DNA of 64,000 nucleotides from Rhodoferax sp. GTDB taxonomy: Bacteria; Pseudomonadota; Gammaproteobacteria; Burkholderiales; Burkholderiaceae_C. Numbering within the stretch: position 1 is the first letter of the stretch; every line of letters starts with the position of its first letter. Location: contig PKWM01000048.1 in the NCBI GenBank assembly GCA_003133245.1, forward strand, positions 124,001 to 188,000, given 5' to 3'. Shown here one piece after another: positions 41,310 through 49,331 of the stretch. The translations under genes were made by a program, and so were the position numbers. The notes below the pieces were generated by a model, which saw only the letters and a program-made list of their open reading frames with translations, searched no databases and was not told the origin of the DNA.

Positions 41310-41657
41310 TCAGTGGAGGGAAAAAGGTGGTGCCCGACTGTCGTAGGCGGGCGTGGCCGCCGTCAACAGAACGCCGTGCAGCGGGGCAGGCGCTGCCTCA
41401 TGGAGCACCCGCGCCGGAGGCAAGTGAGGCGCTGAAACCAGTGGCGCACCGCCGATCAACGCCGCTGCGCTGAGGCACAGGGCGCAACGATCCTGGTGGA
41501 TCGCCTGCTTGCCATCGTTTTCGTCAGCTTGCTCCGAATGCAGGTGCGAAAGCACGTGCCAAGTCGCAGCTGTCTGCGCAATCGGCAGCAGCAACACAAG
41601 CCACAGCAGCCACACCAGGTGGCGATGTGTGAACATGTTGAGTCGCGTGGTGTGCAT
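41310..41657 (-). CDS. DUF2946-like small His/Cys membrane protein
   Basis: This is a 115-residue protein from the ATG at 41657, which has GAGG five bases before it; another ATG lies seven codons later. It has a hydrophobic N-terminal segment (HLVWLLWLVLLLPIAQTAAT), then HVLSHLHSEQ, a CALC pair, and the C-terminal SRAPP element typical of DUF2946. The His and Cys residues would suit metal handling. It opens the zinc locus, followed after 133 bases by the porin gene. Confidence 0.6.
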   Translation of the reverse strand: MHTTRLNMFTHRHLVWLLWLVLLLPIAQTAATWHVLSHLHSEQADENDGKQAIHQDRCALCLSAAALIGGAPLVSAPHLPPARVLHEAAPAPLHGVLLTAATPAYDSRAPPFSLH

Positions 41658-41729
41658 AACGCCTCAATGGTAGCTGAAATGTTGAACGGCTGCCTTCGGT
41701 GACCCGACCGCATCCTTAAGTCGGCGTGA

Positions 41730-43001
41730 TCAAACCCTTTGCCAAACCGCCGCAAAAAATCCATCAGTCCGATGACGGTGCGGCCACAGGCGAAGGTAGC
41801 GCTGGCCGTTGTCGCCGCCGCTGCACAGGGTGGCGGCGCCCTCCACTTTCAAACCGGCCAGGATTTCACCAACATCCAGCGGGGTAAATTCCTTGTTCGC
41901 TTCGGAAAACGTCTGCGCGATCGCCTCGTTCTCCTGCACCAACAGGCTACAAGTTGCATAAACCAGTCGGCCGCCAGGTTTCAGCAGCCGCGCGGCACTT
42001 TGCAGGATGGCCGCCTGTAGCACGGCCAACTCAGCCACCAACTCCAGGTTTTGCCGCCATTTCAGATCCGGGCTGCGCCGCAAAGTGCCCAGACCCGAAC
42101 ACGGCGCATCCACCAACACCCGGTCAATCTTGCCCGACAAACGCTTGATGCGTTCATCGCGCTCATGCGCAATAGCGGCCGGGTGCACATTGGACAAGCC
42201 GCTACGCGCCAGCCGCGGTTTGAGCGCATCTAGACGATGGGCCGAGGTATCAAAGGCGTACAGACGCCCGGTGCTGCGCATGCACGCACCGATCGCCAGC
42301 GTCTTGCCACCGGCACCAGCGCAAAAATCGACCACCATCTCGCCCCGCTTGGCGTCGAGCAGCAGCGCCAGCAATTGCGAGCCTTCGTCCTGCACCTCAA
42401 AATCGCCGCGCACAAACGCGTCAGTCTTGTTCAGGTTCGGCTTGCCGGCGATGCGCAGGCCCCAAGGCGAATAAGGCGTCGGGAGTGCCTTGAAACCTGC
42501 TTGGGCCAGCTCTTTTTGCACGTCGGCACGCTTGGCCTTGAAGGCGTTGACGCGCAGATCGAGCCCGGCACCCTGGTTCAGGCTTTCCACCAAGGGCCAG
42601 AATTCATCGCCCAACTGGTCTTTGAGCGGTTGCACCAACCACTCCGGCAGGTTGTGCCGATGGCGTTCCATCAAGTCGGCGACGTTGATTTTTTCGCACT
42701 GATCGAGCCAATTTTTTTCCTGCTCGCTCAAAGCGCTGCGCAGAAAATCAGCCGGGCCGTAAAACCCCAAAATGGTCAGGCGACGCTCCTTGGAACCGCT
42801 ACCGGATGGCGCGTAATGATCGAACAATAGCTTCTTGCGCAGCACGTTATAGACCGTGCCCGAAAGGGTTGCGCGTTCACGCGGCCCGAGACCACGGTTG
42901 TCGCGGAAAAACTTCGCCACGATGGCGTCGGTCGGATGGTCAAATTTGAGCGCGAGCCGGATCAGTTCGGCACAGACGTCAAGGAGGGCTTTAGGATGCA
43001 T
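41730..43001 (-). CDS. RsmB/NOP-family rRNA cytosine-5 methyltransferase
   Basis: This is a 423-residue SAM-dependent RNA methyltransferase. The SAM-binding motif is VVDFCAGAGGKTLAIGA. The two catalytic cysteines are in VLVDAPCSGLGTLRRSPD and LVYATCSLLVQENE. The N-terminal 140 residues are shorter than the NusB-like domain of E. coli RsmB and look like the betaproteobacterial subgroup that modifies C967 of 16S rRNA; the exact target base is not certain. The gene lies alone on its strand between two systems. Confidence 0.88.
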   Translation of the reverse strand: MHPKALLDVCAELIRLALKFDHPTDAIVAKFFRDNRGLGPRERATLSGTVYNVLRKKLLFDHYAPSGSGSKERRLTILGFYGPADFLRSALSEQEKNWLDQCEKINVADLMERHRHNLPEWLVQPLKDQLGDEFWPLVESLNQGAGLDLRVNAFKAKRADVQKELAQAGFKALPTPYSPWGLRIAGKPNLNKTDAFVRGDFEVQDEGSQLLALLLDAKRGEMVVDFCAGAGGKTLAIGACMRSTGRLYAFDTSAHRLDALKPRLARSGLSNVHPAAIAHERDERIKRLSGKIDRVLVDAPCSGLGTLRRSPDLKWRQNLELVAELAVLQAAILQSAARLLKPGGRLVYATCSLLVQENEAIAQTFSEANKEFTPLDVGEILAGLKVEGAATLCSGGDNGQRYLRLWPHRHRTDGFFAAVWQRV

Positions 43002-43175
43002 GGCTGAGATTGTCCCATGGCAATTGAATATTCACTATGTACGCAAGCGCACAGTCGCGCAGAAACAATCACCGTAACCTGCACACGAATTACGAGACTT
43101 CACCGAAGTGCAACAGTCCTTGCGAGCGCTTCCTGCTCAATGCTCAACTTAACCGGTTCCATGCTGTAACAACTG

Positions 43176-44663
43176 ATGAACTTACAAAAACCAGAATCTC
43201 CGTGGTCAGGCAGAGGTCATTTCACCACGCTGGCGCTGGCCGCTGCGTTTACCATGGCACTCGCAGTTACGTCAAGCGGCTGCGCCTCCGGGTCGCCCAA
43301 GACCCAGGAATTACCCGAAATAGCGCTGCCCGCAACTTGGTCAACAGCGGCATCACCCACCACATTCAACAGCGTCATCTCTGGTGTTGTCCCCGCGACT
43401 TCACTGGCTCAGTGGTGGCAAAAATTCAACGACCCGCTGCTGAGCACACTGGTCACAAATGCATTGCAGGCCAACACCACTGTCCGCTCGGCGCAGGCAG
43501 CGTTGAGACAATCGCGCGCCCTGCGCGACGTGCAAGCTGCGGGCCTGCTGCCCGGCGTGTCGGCCTCCGCGTCGGCAGGGCGCAGCAAGTCCGGCGGTTT
43601 TGAGGCCAGCAACAGCTTCAGTGTGGGACTGGATGCCAGCTGGGAACCCGATATTTTTGGTGGCAAGCGCAGCGCACTGAACGCCAGCGAGGCCGACGCA
43701 CTGGCGGCAGAAAGTTCTCTGGCGGATGTGCAGGTGTCGATGGCCGCTGAGGTGGCGCTGGCCTACATCCAGCTGCGCGGCCAGCAGGCGCAACTGCTGA
43801 TCGCCCAGAACAATCTCACCAGCCAGCAAGAAACTCTGCAAATTACCGATTGGCGGGCACAGGCCGGGCTGATCACCTCTCTTGAAGTGGAACAGGCACG
43901 CACCGCCAGCGAGCAAACCGGCGCCCAGATTCCCACCCTGGAGGCCAGCATCGCCAAGACCCGGCACGCGCTGGCAGTCCTGACGGGCCAGCCACCGGCG
44001 GCGCTGGAAATGCTGTTGGCCCCGTCCCAACCGGTACCTGAAGCGGCGCAAGATCTGGCCCTGAGTATTCCAGCGCAAACCTTGCGCCAACGTCCGGATG
44101 TTCGTGCCGCAGAACACCGCATCAGTGCAGCGCTGGCACGTGTGTCAGTGGCGGACGCGGCGCGCTACCCAAGCTTTTCCATCAGTGGATCGGTCGGATT
44201 GAATGCCCTGACGCTCGGCGCGCTCAGCAACGGCGCATCCGTGGTCAGCGCCTTGCTGGGCAGTGTTTCGGTGCCCCTGTTTGATGGCGGCGCCGCCAGG
44301 GCTCAGGTGCGGGCGCAGGAAGCGGCGCTGGAACAGGCGCGCATCGCCTACCAGTCCGTCGTATTGACTGCCTTGCAGGATGTCGAAGATGCGCTGGTGG
44401 CCTTGGCTGGCGATCGCGCGCGCCTGACTCACCTGAAAAGTGCCGCCACTGCGGCGGGCAATGCAGACCTGCTGGCACAGAATCGCTACAGCAGTGGTTT
44501 GATTGACTTCCAGACCGTGCTGCAAACCCAGCGCACGCTGTTCACCGCGCAAGACAGTGTGGCCAGTACCAGTGCCGACGTCGGCGCCGACCATGTGCGT
44601 CTCTACAAGGCACTGGGCGGCGGTTGGAACACCGAAAATATCACAAGGACATCGACGTTATGA
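43176..44663 (+). CDS. NodT-family outer-membrane efflux lipoprotein (second)
   Basis: This is a 495-residue TolC-like channel with a lipobox at SSGCAS (cysteine near residue 36). Landmarks are SLAQWWQKFNDPLLSTLV, GLDASWEPDIFGGKRSALNA, LRQRPDVRAAEHRISAALAR and a C-terminal LYKALGGGWN. It opens the macA-macB operon, whose next start overlaps its stop by 4 bases, so this is a dedicated outer-membrane partner. Confidence 0.93.
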   Translation: MNLQKPESPWSGRGHFTTLALAAAFTMALAVTSSGCASGSPKTQELPEIALPATWSTAASPTTFNSVISGVVPATSLAQWWQKFNDPLLSTLVTNALQANTTVRSAQAALRQSRALRDVQAAGLLPGVSASASAGRSKSGGFEASNSFSVGLDASWEPDIFGGKRSALNASEADALAAESSLADVQVSMAAEVALAYIQLRGQQAQLLIAQNNLTSQQETLQITDWRAQAGLITSLEVEQARTASEQTGAQIPTLEASIAKTRHALAVLTGQPPAALEMLLAPSQPVPEAAQDLALSIPAQTLRQRPDVRAAEHRISAALARVSVADAARYPSFSISGSVGLNALTLGALSNGASVVSALLGSVSVPLFDGGAARAQVRAQEAALEQARIAYQSVVLTALQDVEDALVALAGDRARLTHLKSAATAAGNADLLAQNRYSSGLIDFQTVLQTQRTLFTAQDSVASTSADVGADHVRLYKALGGGWNTENITRTSTL

Positions 44664-46048
44664 ACGCACCCAACCCCGCCGCTACGGTGATACCGTCTGC
44701 CGTACCGGCCAACACGCCCGCCGACACACCCAACGCAAACGGCGCCACTGAAGTCCCCGCCAAGACCGACCTCGCGACCCTTCTCGACGAGCCTGTAGCG
44801 CAAGCCTGGTATCGGCGCCGCACACTGTGGGTCGGCCTGGTGCTGGTGCTGCTGGCTGGCGCCGGTCTGTGGTGGTGGCTGGCACGTCAGGCCGCCAATG
44901 CAGCGCCCAGTTACACCACCCAGACCGTGGCGCGCGGCAACCTCACACTCACCGTCACCGCCAACGGAACGATCCAGCCGACGCGCTCGATCAACATCGG
45001 CAGTGAGCTCTCGGGCACCGTGCTCAAGGTCAACGTGGACGTCAATGACCAGATCAAGAAGGGCCAGGTGCTGGTCGAACTGGACCCCGCCAAGTTGCGC
45101 GACCAGGTCCTGCGCTCACAGGCCTCGCTCGCGGCCGCCAAAGCCAAGGTCGAGCAGACCGCCGCCACGATTAAGGAAGCGACCGCGACTTTGAACCGGC
45201 TCGAAGAGGTGGCACGCGCATCCGGCGGCAAGGTGCCGGCCAAGACCGAGCTCGATGTCGCCCATGCCACGCTGGACCGTGCCCTTGCCGACGATGCCAG
45301 CGCTCGCGCTGGCGTTAGCGACGCACAGGCGGCGTTGTCCACCGACCAGATCAACCTGTCCAAGGCATCGATCAGCGCGCCAGCCGATGGCGTGGTGCTG
45401 ACCCGCGCCGTCGACCCCGGCAACGCAGTGGCCGCATCATTGCAGGCGGTGACGCTTTTCACGGTGGCCGAAGACCTTGCCAAGCTGCGCCTGTGGGTTT
45501 ATGTGGACGAGGCCGACGTGGGCGCGGTCAAGATCGGGCAGAACGCCACCTTCACCGTCAGCGCCTACCCGACCCGCAAGTTCCCGGCACGCATCACCCG
45601 CGTCGGCTTTGGATCCACCATCACGGACAACGTCGTCACCTACCTCACTTACCTGGACGTGGACAACACCGATCTGAGCCTGCGACCGGGCATGACCGCT
45701 ACTGCCACCATCACCGCCATGCAGCGCAACGATGTGCTGTTGGTGCCCAACGCGGCGCTGCGCTTTACACCGGCCACGGCGACGGCAGGTGCGCCGGCCA
45801 AGAAAGGAATCGCGTCGAGTCTGGTGCCCAGCATACCGCGCAGCAGCACGCGCAAATCGGCCGCAACGGGCGCCAGTACCGCAGCCGCAAAACAAGTGTG
45901 GGTGTTGCCCAAGGACGGCAAGGGCGACGCTGTCGCCGTGGCTGTGACACCGGGCATCAGCGACGGCCGCATGACCGAGATCACGGGCGGCGAACTGGTG
46001 GTCGGCATGGAAGTGATCACCGACCAGAAGACGGCGGCAGGCAAATGA
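44660..46048 (+). CDS. MacA-like periplasmic adaptor (HlyD family)
   Basis: This is a 462-residue membrane fusion protein that joins the inner-membrane ABC pump to the outer-membrane channel. It has an Ala/Pro-rich cytoplasmic N-terminus, one membrane helix (about residues 56-76) and a lipoyl half-motif NIGSELSGTVLKVNVDVND. An alpha-hairpin follows (SLAAAKAKVEQTAATIKEAT), then the second lipoyl half SISAPADGVVLTRAVDPG and a beta-barrel. A Thr/Ala/Lys-rich insert lies near residue 380-415. It overlaps both neighbours by 4 bases. Confidence 0.92.
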   Translation: MNAPNPAATVIPSAVPANTPADTPNANGATEVPAKTDLATLLDEPVAQAWYRRRTLWVGLVLVLLAGAGLWWWLARQAANAAPSYTTQTVARGNLTLTVTANGTIQPTRSINIGSELSGTVLKVNVDVNDQIKKGQVLVELDPAKLRDQVLRSQASLAAAKAKVEQTAATIKEATATLNRLEEVARASGGKVPAKTELDVAHATLDRALADDASARAGVSDAQAALSTDQINLSKASISAPADGVVLTRAVDPGNAVAASLQAVTLFTVAEDLAKLRLWVYVDEADVGAVKIGQNATFTVSAYPTRKFPARITRVGFGSTITDNVVTYLTYLDVDNTDLSLRPGMTATATITAMQRNDVLLVPNAALRFTPATATAGAPAKKGIASSLVPSIPRSSTRKSAATGASTAAAKQVWVLPKDGKGDAVAVAVTPGISDGRMTEITGGELVVGMEVITDQKTAAGK

Positions 46049-46800
46049 GCGAACTGCTCATCAGCCTGCGCGGCGTGACAAAAAAATATGGCATCGGCGC
46101 GACCGAACTGATGGCACTCAAGGGCATCGACCTGGACATCACGGCCGGCGAGTTCGTTGCCATCATGGGGCCCAGCGGTTCGGGAAAATCCACCGCCATG
46201 AACATCCTGGGCTGCCTGGACACACCCAGCGCCGGGCAGTACCTCTTCAAGGGAGCGCATGTGGAGGCGCTCTTGCGCGATCAACGCGCACGGCTGCGCC
46301 GGCGCTACCTGGGCTTCGTTTTCCAGGGCTTCAATCTGCTGGCACGCACGTCGGCGCAGGAGAACGTGGAACTGCCCTTGCTGTACCGCGGTGACAGCGC
46401 GAGCGTGCGGCGCAAAGCCGCGGCCCAGGCGCTCGAGTCGGTCGGTCTGGGCGGCTGGGAACACCATACGCCGGCTGAACTTTCGGGCGGCCAGCAGCAG
46501 CGTGTGGCGATCGCACGCGCCATCGCCACCGCCCCGGCGGTGGTGCTGGCCGACGAGCCTACCGGCAACCTCGACACCCAGCGCAGTCATGAGATCATGG
46601 GACTGCTGTTGGCCCTGAACCGGGACCACGGCATCACCGTGCTGATGGTGACGCACGAGCCCGACATGGCGGCCTATGCGCGCCGGCTGGTGCACTTTCT
46701 CGATGGCCAAATCTCGCGCGATGTGCCCAATCCGCACCCCGTGACCGCCGTGACCGCCGCGCCCGTTGAGCCCGCTTCCGTCGTTGCGGAGGCTACCTGA
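46045..46800 (+). CDS. MacB-like ABC exporter ATPase
   Basis: This is a 251-residue ATPase of the LolD/MacB group. It has Walker [10 protein letters not shown] (about residues 39-47), Q-loop [11 protein letters not shown], signature [15 protein letters not shown], Walker [13 protein letters not shown] and H-loop MVTHEPDMA. In E. coli MacB this domain is fused to the permease; here it is a separate gene. I use the ATG at 46045, which overlaps the MacA stop. Confidence 0.95.
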   Translation: MSELLISLRGVTKKYGIGATELMALKGIDLDITAGEFVAIMGPSGSGKSTAMNILGCLDTPSAGQYLFKGAHVEALLRDQRARLRRRYLGFVFQGFNLLARTSAQENVELPLLYRGDSASVRRKAAAQALESVGLGGWEHHTPAELSGGQQQRVAIARAIATAPAVVLADEPTGNLDTQRSHEIMGLLLALNRDHGITVLMVTHEPDMAAYARRLVHFLDGQISRDVPNPHPVTAVTAAPVEPASVVAEAT

Positions 46801-48020
46801 TGCTGCTCAGTAGCCTGCTTCTGGCGCTGCGCTCGATCCAACGCAACCTGCTGCGCTCGTTCCTGACCATTCTCGGCATCGTGATCGGCGTCAGTGCGGT
46901 GATCACGATGGTCACGCTGGGCAACGGCGCCACGCAGGCGGTGCAAACCCAGATCTCGAGCCTGGGCAGCAACCTGTTGATGGTGCGGCTCGGCCAGCGC
47001 CAGGGGCCCGGCGGAGGCGGCGGAGCCAGCACGCCTCAGTTCAAGGAGGCGGATGCCACGGCCATTCAGGACGAGATCGGTGGTATCGCTGCGGCGGCGC
47101 CCGAGGGGCGGGCCGCCGTCACGGTGGTCGGCAACGGTCGCAACTGGGCCACCAGTGTGGTCGGCAGCACCAACCTCTGGTTCGACATCGGTAATTGGAA
47201 ACTGGCGTCCGGCCGCATGTTCACAGACGACGAACAAACTGCGGGCTCCGCCGTCTGCATCATCGGCGAAACGGTGCGGCGCGAAATTTACGGCGGCACG
47301 GCAGGCCAGACCGGGTTGGGCGAGCAATTGCGCATCAAACAGTTTTCCTGCAATGTGGTGGGCGTGCTAGCGTCCAAGGGCCAAGGGGGCATGGGCAACG
47401 ACCAGGACGACACGGTGGTGGTGCCCTTGCACACCTTGCAGCGCCGCGTCACCGGCAATCAGCGCTTGCCCACCTTGTTGGTATCGATGCAGGACGGCAG
47501 CGACAGCACCCGGCTCAAGGCCAGCCTGCGTGAGCTCCTGCGCGAACGCCGCAAACTCGCCGAGGGCGACGATGACAACTTCAATATTCTGGACACGCAG
47601 CAAATTGCCGACGCGCTGTCAGGCACAACCAAGGTCATGACCACCTTGCTCGGAGCGGTGGCGGCGGTGAGCCTGCTGGTGGGCGGCATCGGCATCATGA
47701 ACATCATGCTTGTGAGCGTGACCGAGCGCACCCGCGAGATCGGCCTGCGCCTGGCCATCGGCGCGCTCGAGCGCGAGGTGTTATTGCAGTTTCTGATTGA
47801 AGCGGTCGCGTTGTCAGCCCTGGGCGGCCTGGTGGGCATCGTTATTGCCACCGCCGCGTCCTGGGGGCTGGCCAGCGTGATGGGTGTGCCCTACCTGTTT
47901 AACATTTCGATCAACCTGTTGTCGTTGGTGTTCTCCGCCGCCATCGGTGTCGTGTTTGGCTACTTTCCGGCCAGACGCGCCGCCCGCATGGACCCAATCG
48001 AAGCGCTGCGGCACGAATAG
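46800..48020 (+). CDS. MacB-like ABC exporter permease
   Basis: This is a 406-residue permease with the MacB topology. One N-terminal helix (LLRSFLTILGIVIGVSAVIT) is followed by a large periplasmic domain of about 230 residues. Three C-terminal helices follow (VAAVSLLVGGIGIMNIMLVS; ALSALGGLVGIVIATAASWG; INLLSLVFSAAIGVVFGYFP) with the FtsX-type ending PARRAARMDPIEALRHE. A glycine-rich patch (GPGGGGGAS) lies near residue 63. Type VII ABC exporters of this kind expel peptides, siderophores or macrolides. It converges on the cytochrome region. Confidence 0.95.
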   Translation: MLLSSLLLALRSIQRNLLRSFLTILGIVIGVSAVITMVTLGNGATQAVQTQISSLGSNLLMVRLGQRQGPGGGGGASTPQFKEADATAIQDEIGGIAAAAPEGRAAVTVVGNGRNWATSVVGSTNLWFDIGNWKLASGRMFTDDEQTAGSAVCIIGETVRREIYGGTAGQTGLGEQLRIKQFSCNVVGVLASKGQGGMGNDQDDTVVVPLHTLQRRVTGNQRLPTLLVSMQDGSDSTRLKASLRELLRERRKLAEGDDDNFNILDTQQIADALSGTTKVMTTLLGAVAAVSLLVGGIGIMNIMLVSVTERTREIGLRLAIGALEREVLLQFLIEAVALSALGGLVGIVIATAASWGLASVMGVPYLFNISINLLSLVFSAAIGVVFGYFPARRAARMDPIEALRHE

Positions 48021-48037
48021 CCGCTGTTATGCCGCCC

Positions 48038-48103
48038 TTAATGCGCAGACACGGCATTGAGCTTGACACCCAATGCTGCCAGTAATTTCAACATTGTGTC
48101 GCC
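48038..48103 (-). pseudogene. Possible C-terminal remnant of an XRE-type antitoxin
   Basis: Read on the minus strand the segment gives GDTMLKLLAALGVKLNAV and then SAH before a stop at 48038. The xTxLKLLxALGxKL pattern is common at the C-terminus of HigA/HipB-like helix-turn-helix antitoxins. Upstream codons do not continue the domain in one frame. It is short, so this is only a suggestion. Confidence 0.3.
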
Positions 48104-48157
48104 ACATTGCCATAGCCGTCCCGATCACGCCATCACAACCTGCGTATTGATAACGCC

Positions 48158-48688
48158 CTATTGGCATTTCATACCGCCCCGTATCCACTCCCTGACTTGC
48201 TCCTTCCAAATCTTTAGCCCTCCTTTCGCCAGATCTTTTTCTTTGGTTCCATCGGGAAGCGTACCGCTCTTCGGGGTGGCGCCTTCTATGCCCCACAGTA
48301 CGCGAGGATCTTCGAAGAGATGGAGTTCCAGATCTCGCGCTATTTTTGTATTGTTTTTGAACTTTGCGTTTAATGATGCCTTGGTGGCTTCGCACGTCTG
48401 CTGCGCGTTCATCCCCGACATATATAGGCCGGGTCGCGCGAACCATTCGTCGGCATTCTTGAACCCGGTCACCTCCTGCGTATGGCACAGGACGCACATC
48501 TCGGAAGTCCGTCCCTTATGGCTCGTGAAGGCATGGCCGCTTCGCTCCTTTTCGAAGAAATCGTGGCAGGTCGTGCAGCCCTTGACCTGGAATTTGGCGA
48601 ACAGGTGGTCACTGAACTTGGTGTCGCCGGCCAGGGAAGAAACACTCCAAACCATAAAAACAATTACAGAGAATATTCGGATCTTCAT
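48158..48688 (-). CDS. Secreted diheme cytochrome c-like protein
   Basis: This is a 176-residue protein with a signal peptide (IFSVIVFMVWSVSSLAGD) and two CxxCH haem-binding motifs, CTTCH at residues 38-42 and CVLCH at 65-69. A conserved-looking SGHAFTSHKG lies between them, supplying possible distal histidines. The C-terminal half (KDLAKGGLKIWKEQVREWIR) has no motif I recognise apart from single cysteines (QQTCEATK and the terminal KCQ). A periplasmic electron carrier is likely, but partner and pathway are unknown. The region is more A+T-rich than its neighbours and holds no other gene. Confidence 0.8.
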   Translation of the reverse strand: MKIRIFSVIVFMVWSVSSLAGDTKFSDHLFAKFQVKGCTTCHDFFEKERSGHAFTSHKGRTSEMCVLCHTQEVTGFKNADEWFARPGLYMSGMNAQQTCEATKASLNAKFKNNTKIARDLELHLFEDPRVLWGIEGATPKSGTLPDGTKEKDLAKGGLKIWKEQVREWIRGGMKCQ

Positions 48689-49178
48689 CTCGTCTTCCCA
48701 TGAACTAAATAATTATTCATACGTATTTTGAACAGCTCATCGAGCTGTAACGGGATGTTGTATTGTCACACGTGCTCTCCGCGCTCAATGCTTCGTAACC
48801 TGAGATGACGTAGGAAAAAAGGGGCCAGGATCGCATTAAATAAAACAATAGCAGTTCAGGCAACCCGTTTGGCGCCGATGCCGTGTTGTATGAATAAATT
48901 AGGTTTTGAGTGTGCTACCGACAGTCTGCGCCAATGCGGCAAGCTTCTCAACGACGCGTGCCACCGAATCAGTGGGCACAATTTTCCGGTTGCAGTGATG
49001 ATCATGTCGCGCCACTTGGCTAATGAAATTCTAAAACAAGCTGGCATCAAACAGAAAATTTGAAATGAAAGACCGAATACGTGAACAGCGCAGCAACGGT
49101 CACCGTAGAGTTTGACTACCGGATGGTGGCCAAGGACGGCGCCGACTGTAGCGGCGGGATCGCATAAAAAAAGAGGTT
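48689..49178. other. 490-base gap with a palindrome, no clear gene
   Basis: The gap includes the leader of the cytochrome gene on the minus strand and a perfect 7-base inverted repeat with a 3-base loop (ACAGCTC 48732-48738, GAGCTGT 48742-48748), 44 bases from the start codon, perhaps an operator. A plus-strand open frame of 64 codons (48869-49063) has no family I recognise. The phrase GGATCGCAT followed by an A-rich stretch occurs twice (about 48831 and 49157). The base composition suggests foreign or degraded DNA. Confidence 0.5.
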
Positions 49179-49272
49179 GACGAGCCTTGACCCCGGCACT
49201 GGCTCTGCAGTTAGGGCTGCTTGGTTCCCCACCTGACCCGGTTGGCCGCTTTACCATGCGGGAAGGCCCGTC
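49165..49272 (-). ncRNA. ffs: 4.5S RNA of the signal recognition particle
   Basis: Read on the minus strand, 49272 to 49179 forms a long hairpin of about 94 bases. The ends pair (GACGGGCCTT with AAGGCTCGTC, one G-U pair) and the tip carries the conserved SRP core GGTCAGG, GGGAACC and AAGCAGCC (about 49238-49215). A run of seven U residues (49172-49166) ends the transcript. It binds Ffh to target membrane proteins. The gene lies divergent from dnaX, its usual place in betaproteobacteria. Confidence 0.9.
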
Positions 49273-49279
49273 GGTTCGC

Positions 49280-49285
49280 ATTGTA
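49280..49285 (-). promoter_or_regulatory. -10 box of the 4.5S RNA promoter
   Basis: TACAAT on the minus strand lies 7 bases upstream of the predicted RNA 5' end at 49272. No good -35 box was found at the usual distance. Confidence 0.55.
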
Positions 49286-49331
49286 GGCGACAGAACTTTT
49301 TTGCGCTGGCTCACACTTTAGAATCAGCCCC

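Noticed and set aside
41637-41729. Possible Zur box before the zinc locus (GAAATGTT half-site near 41681).
   Set aside because: Only one half of the palindrome is present; the other half does not match, so it is not supported.
45493-46044. Long upstream extension of the MacB ATPase frame (back to 45493).
   Set aside because: It runs through macA in another frame with low-complexity Arg/His/Gln-rich sequence; the ATG at 46045 overlapping the macA stop gives the normal N-terminus.
48869-49063. 64-codon open frame in the cytochrome-ffs gap.
   Set aside because: No recognisable domain, no ribosome site, and the composition is not protein-like at the start; left as unassigned sequence.
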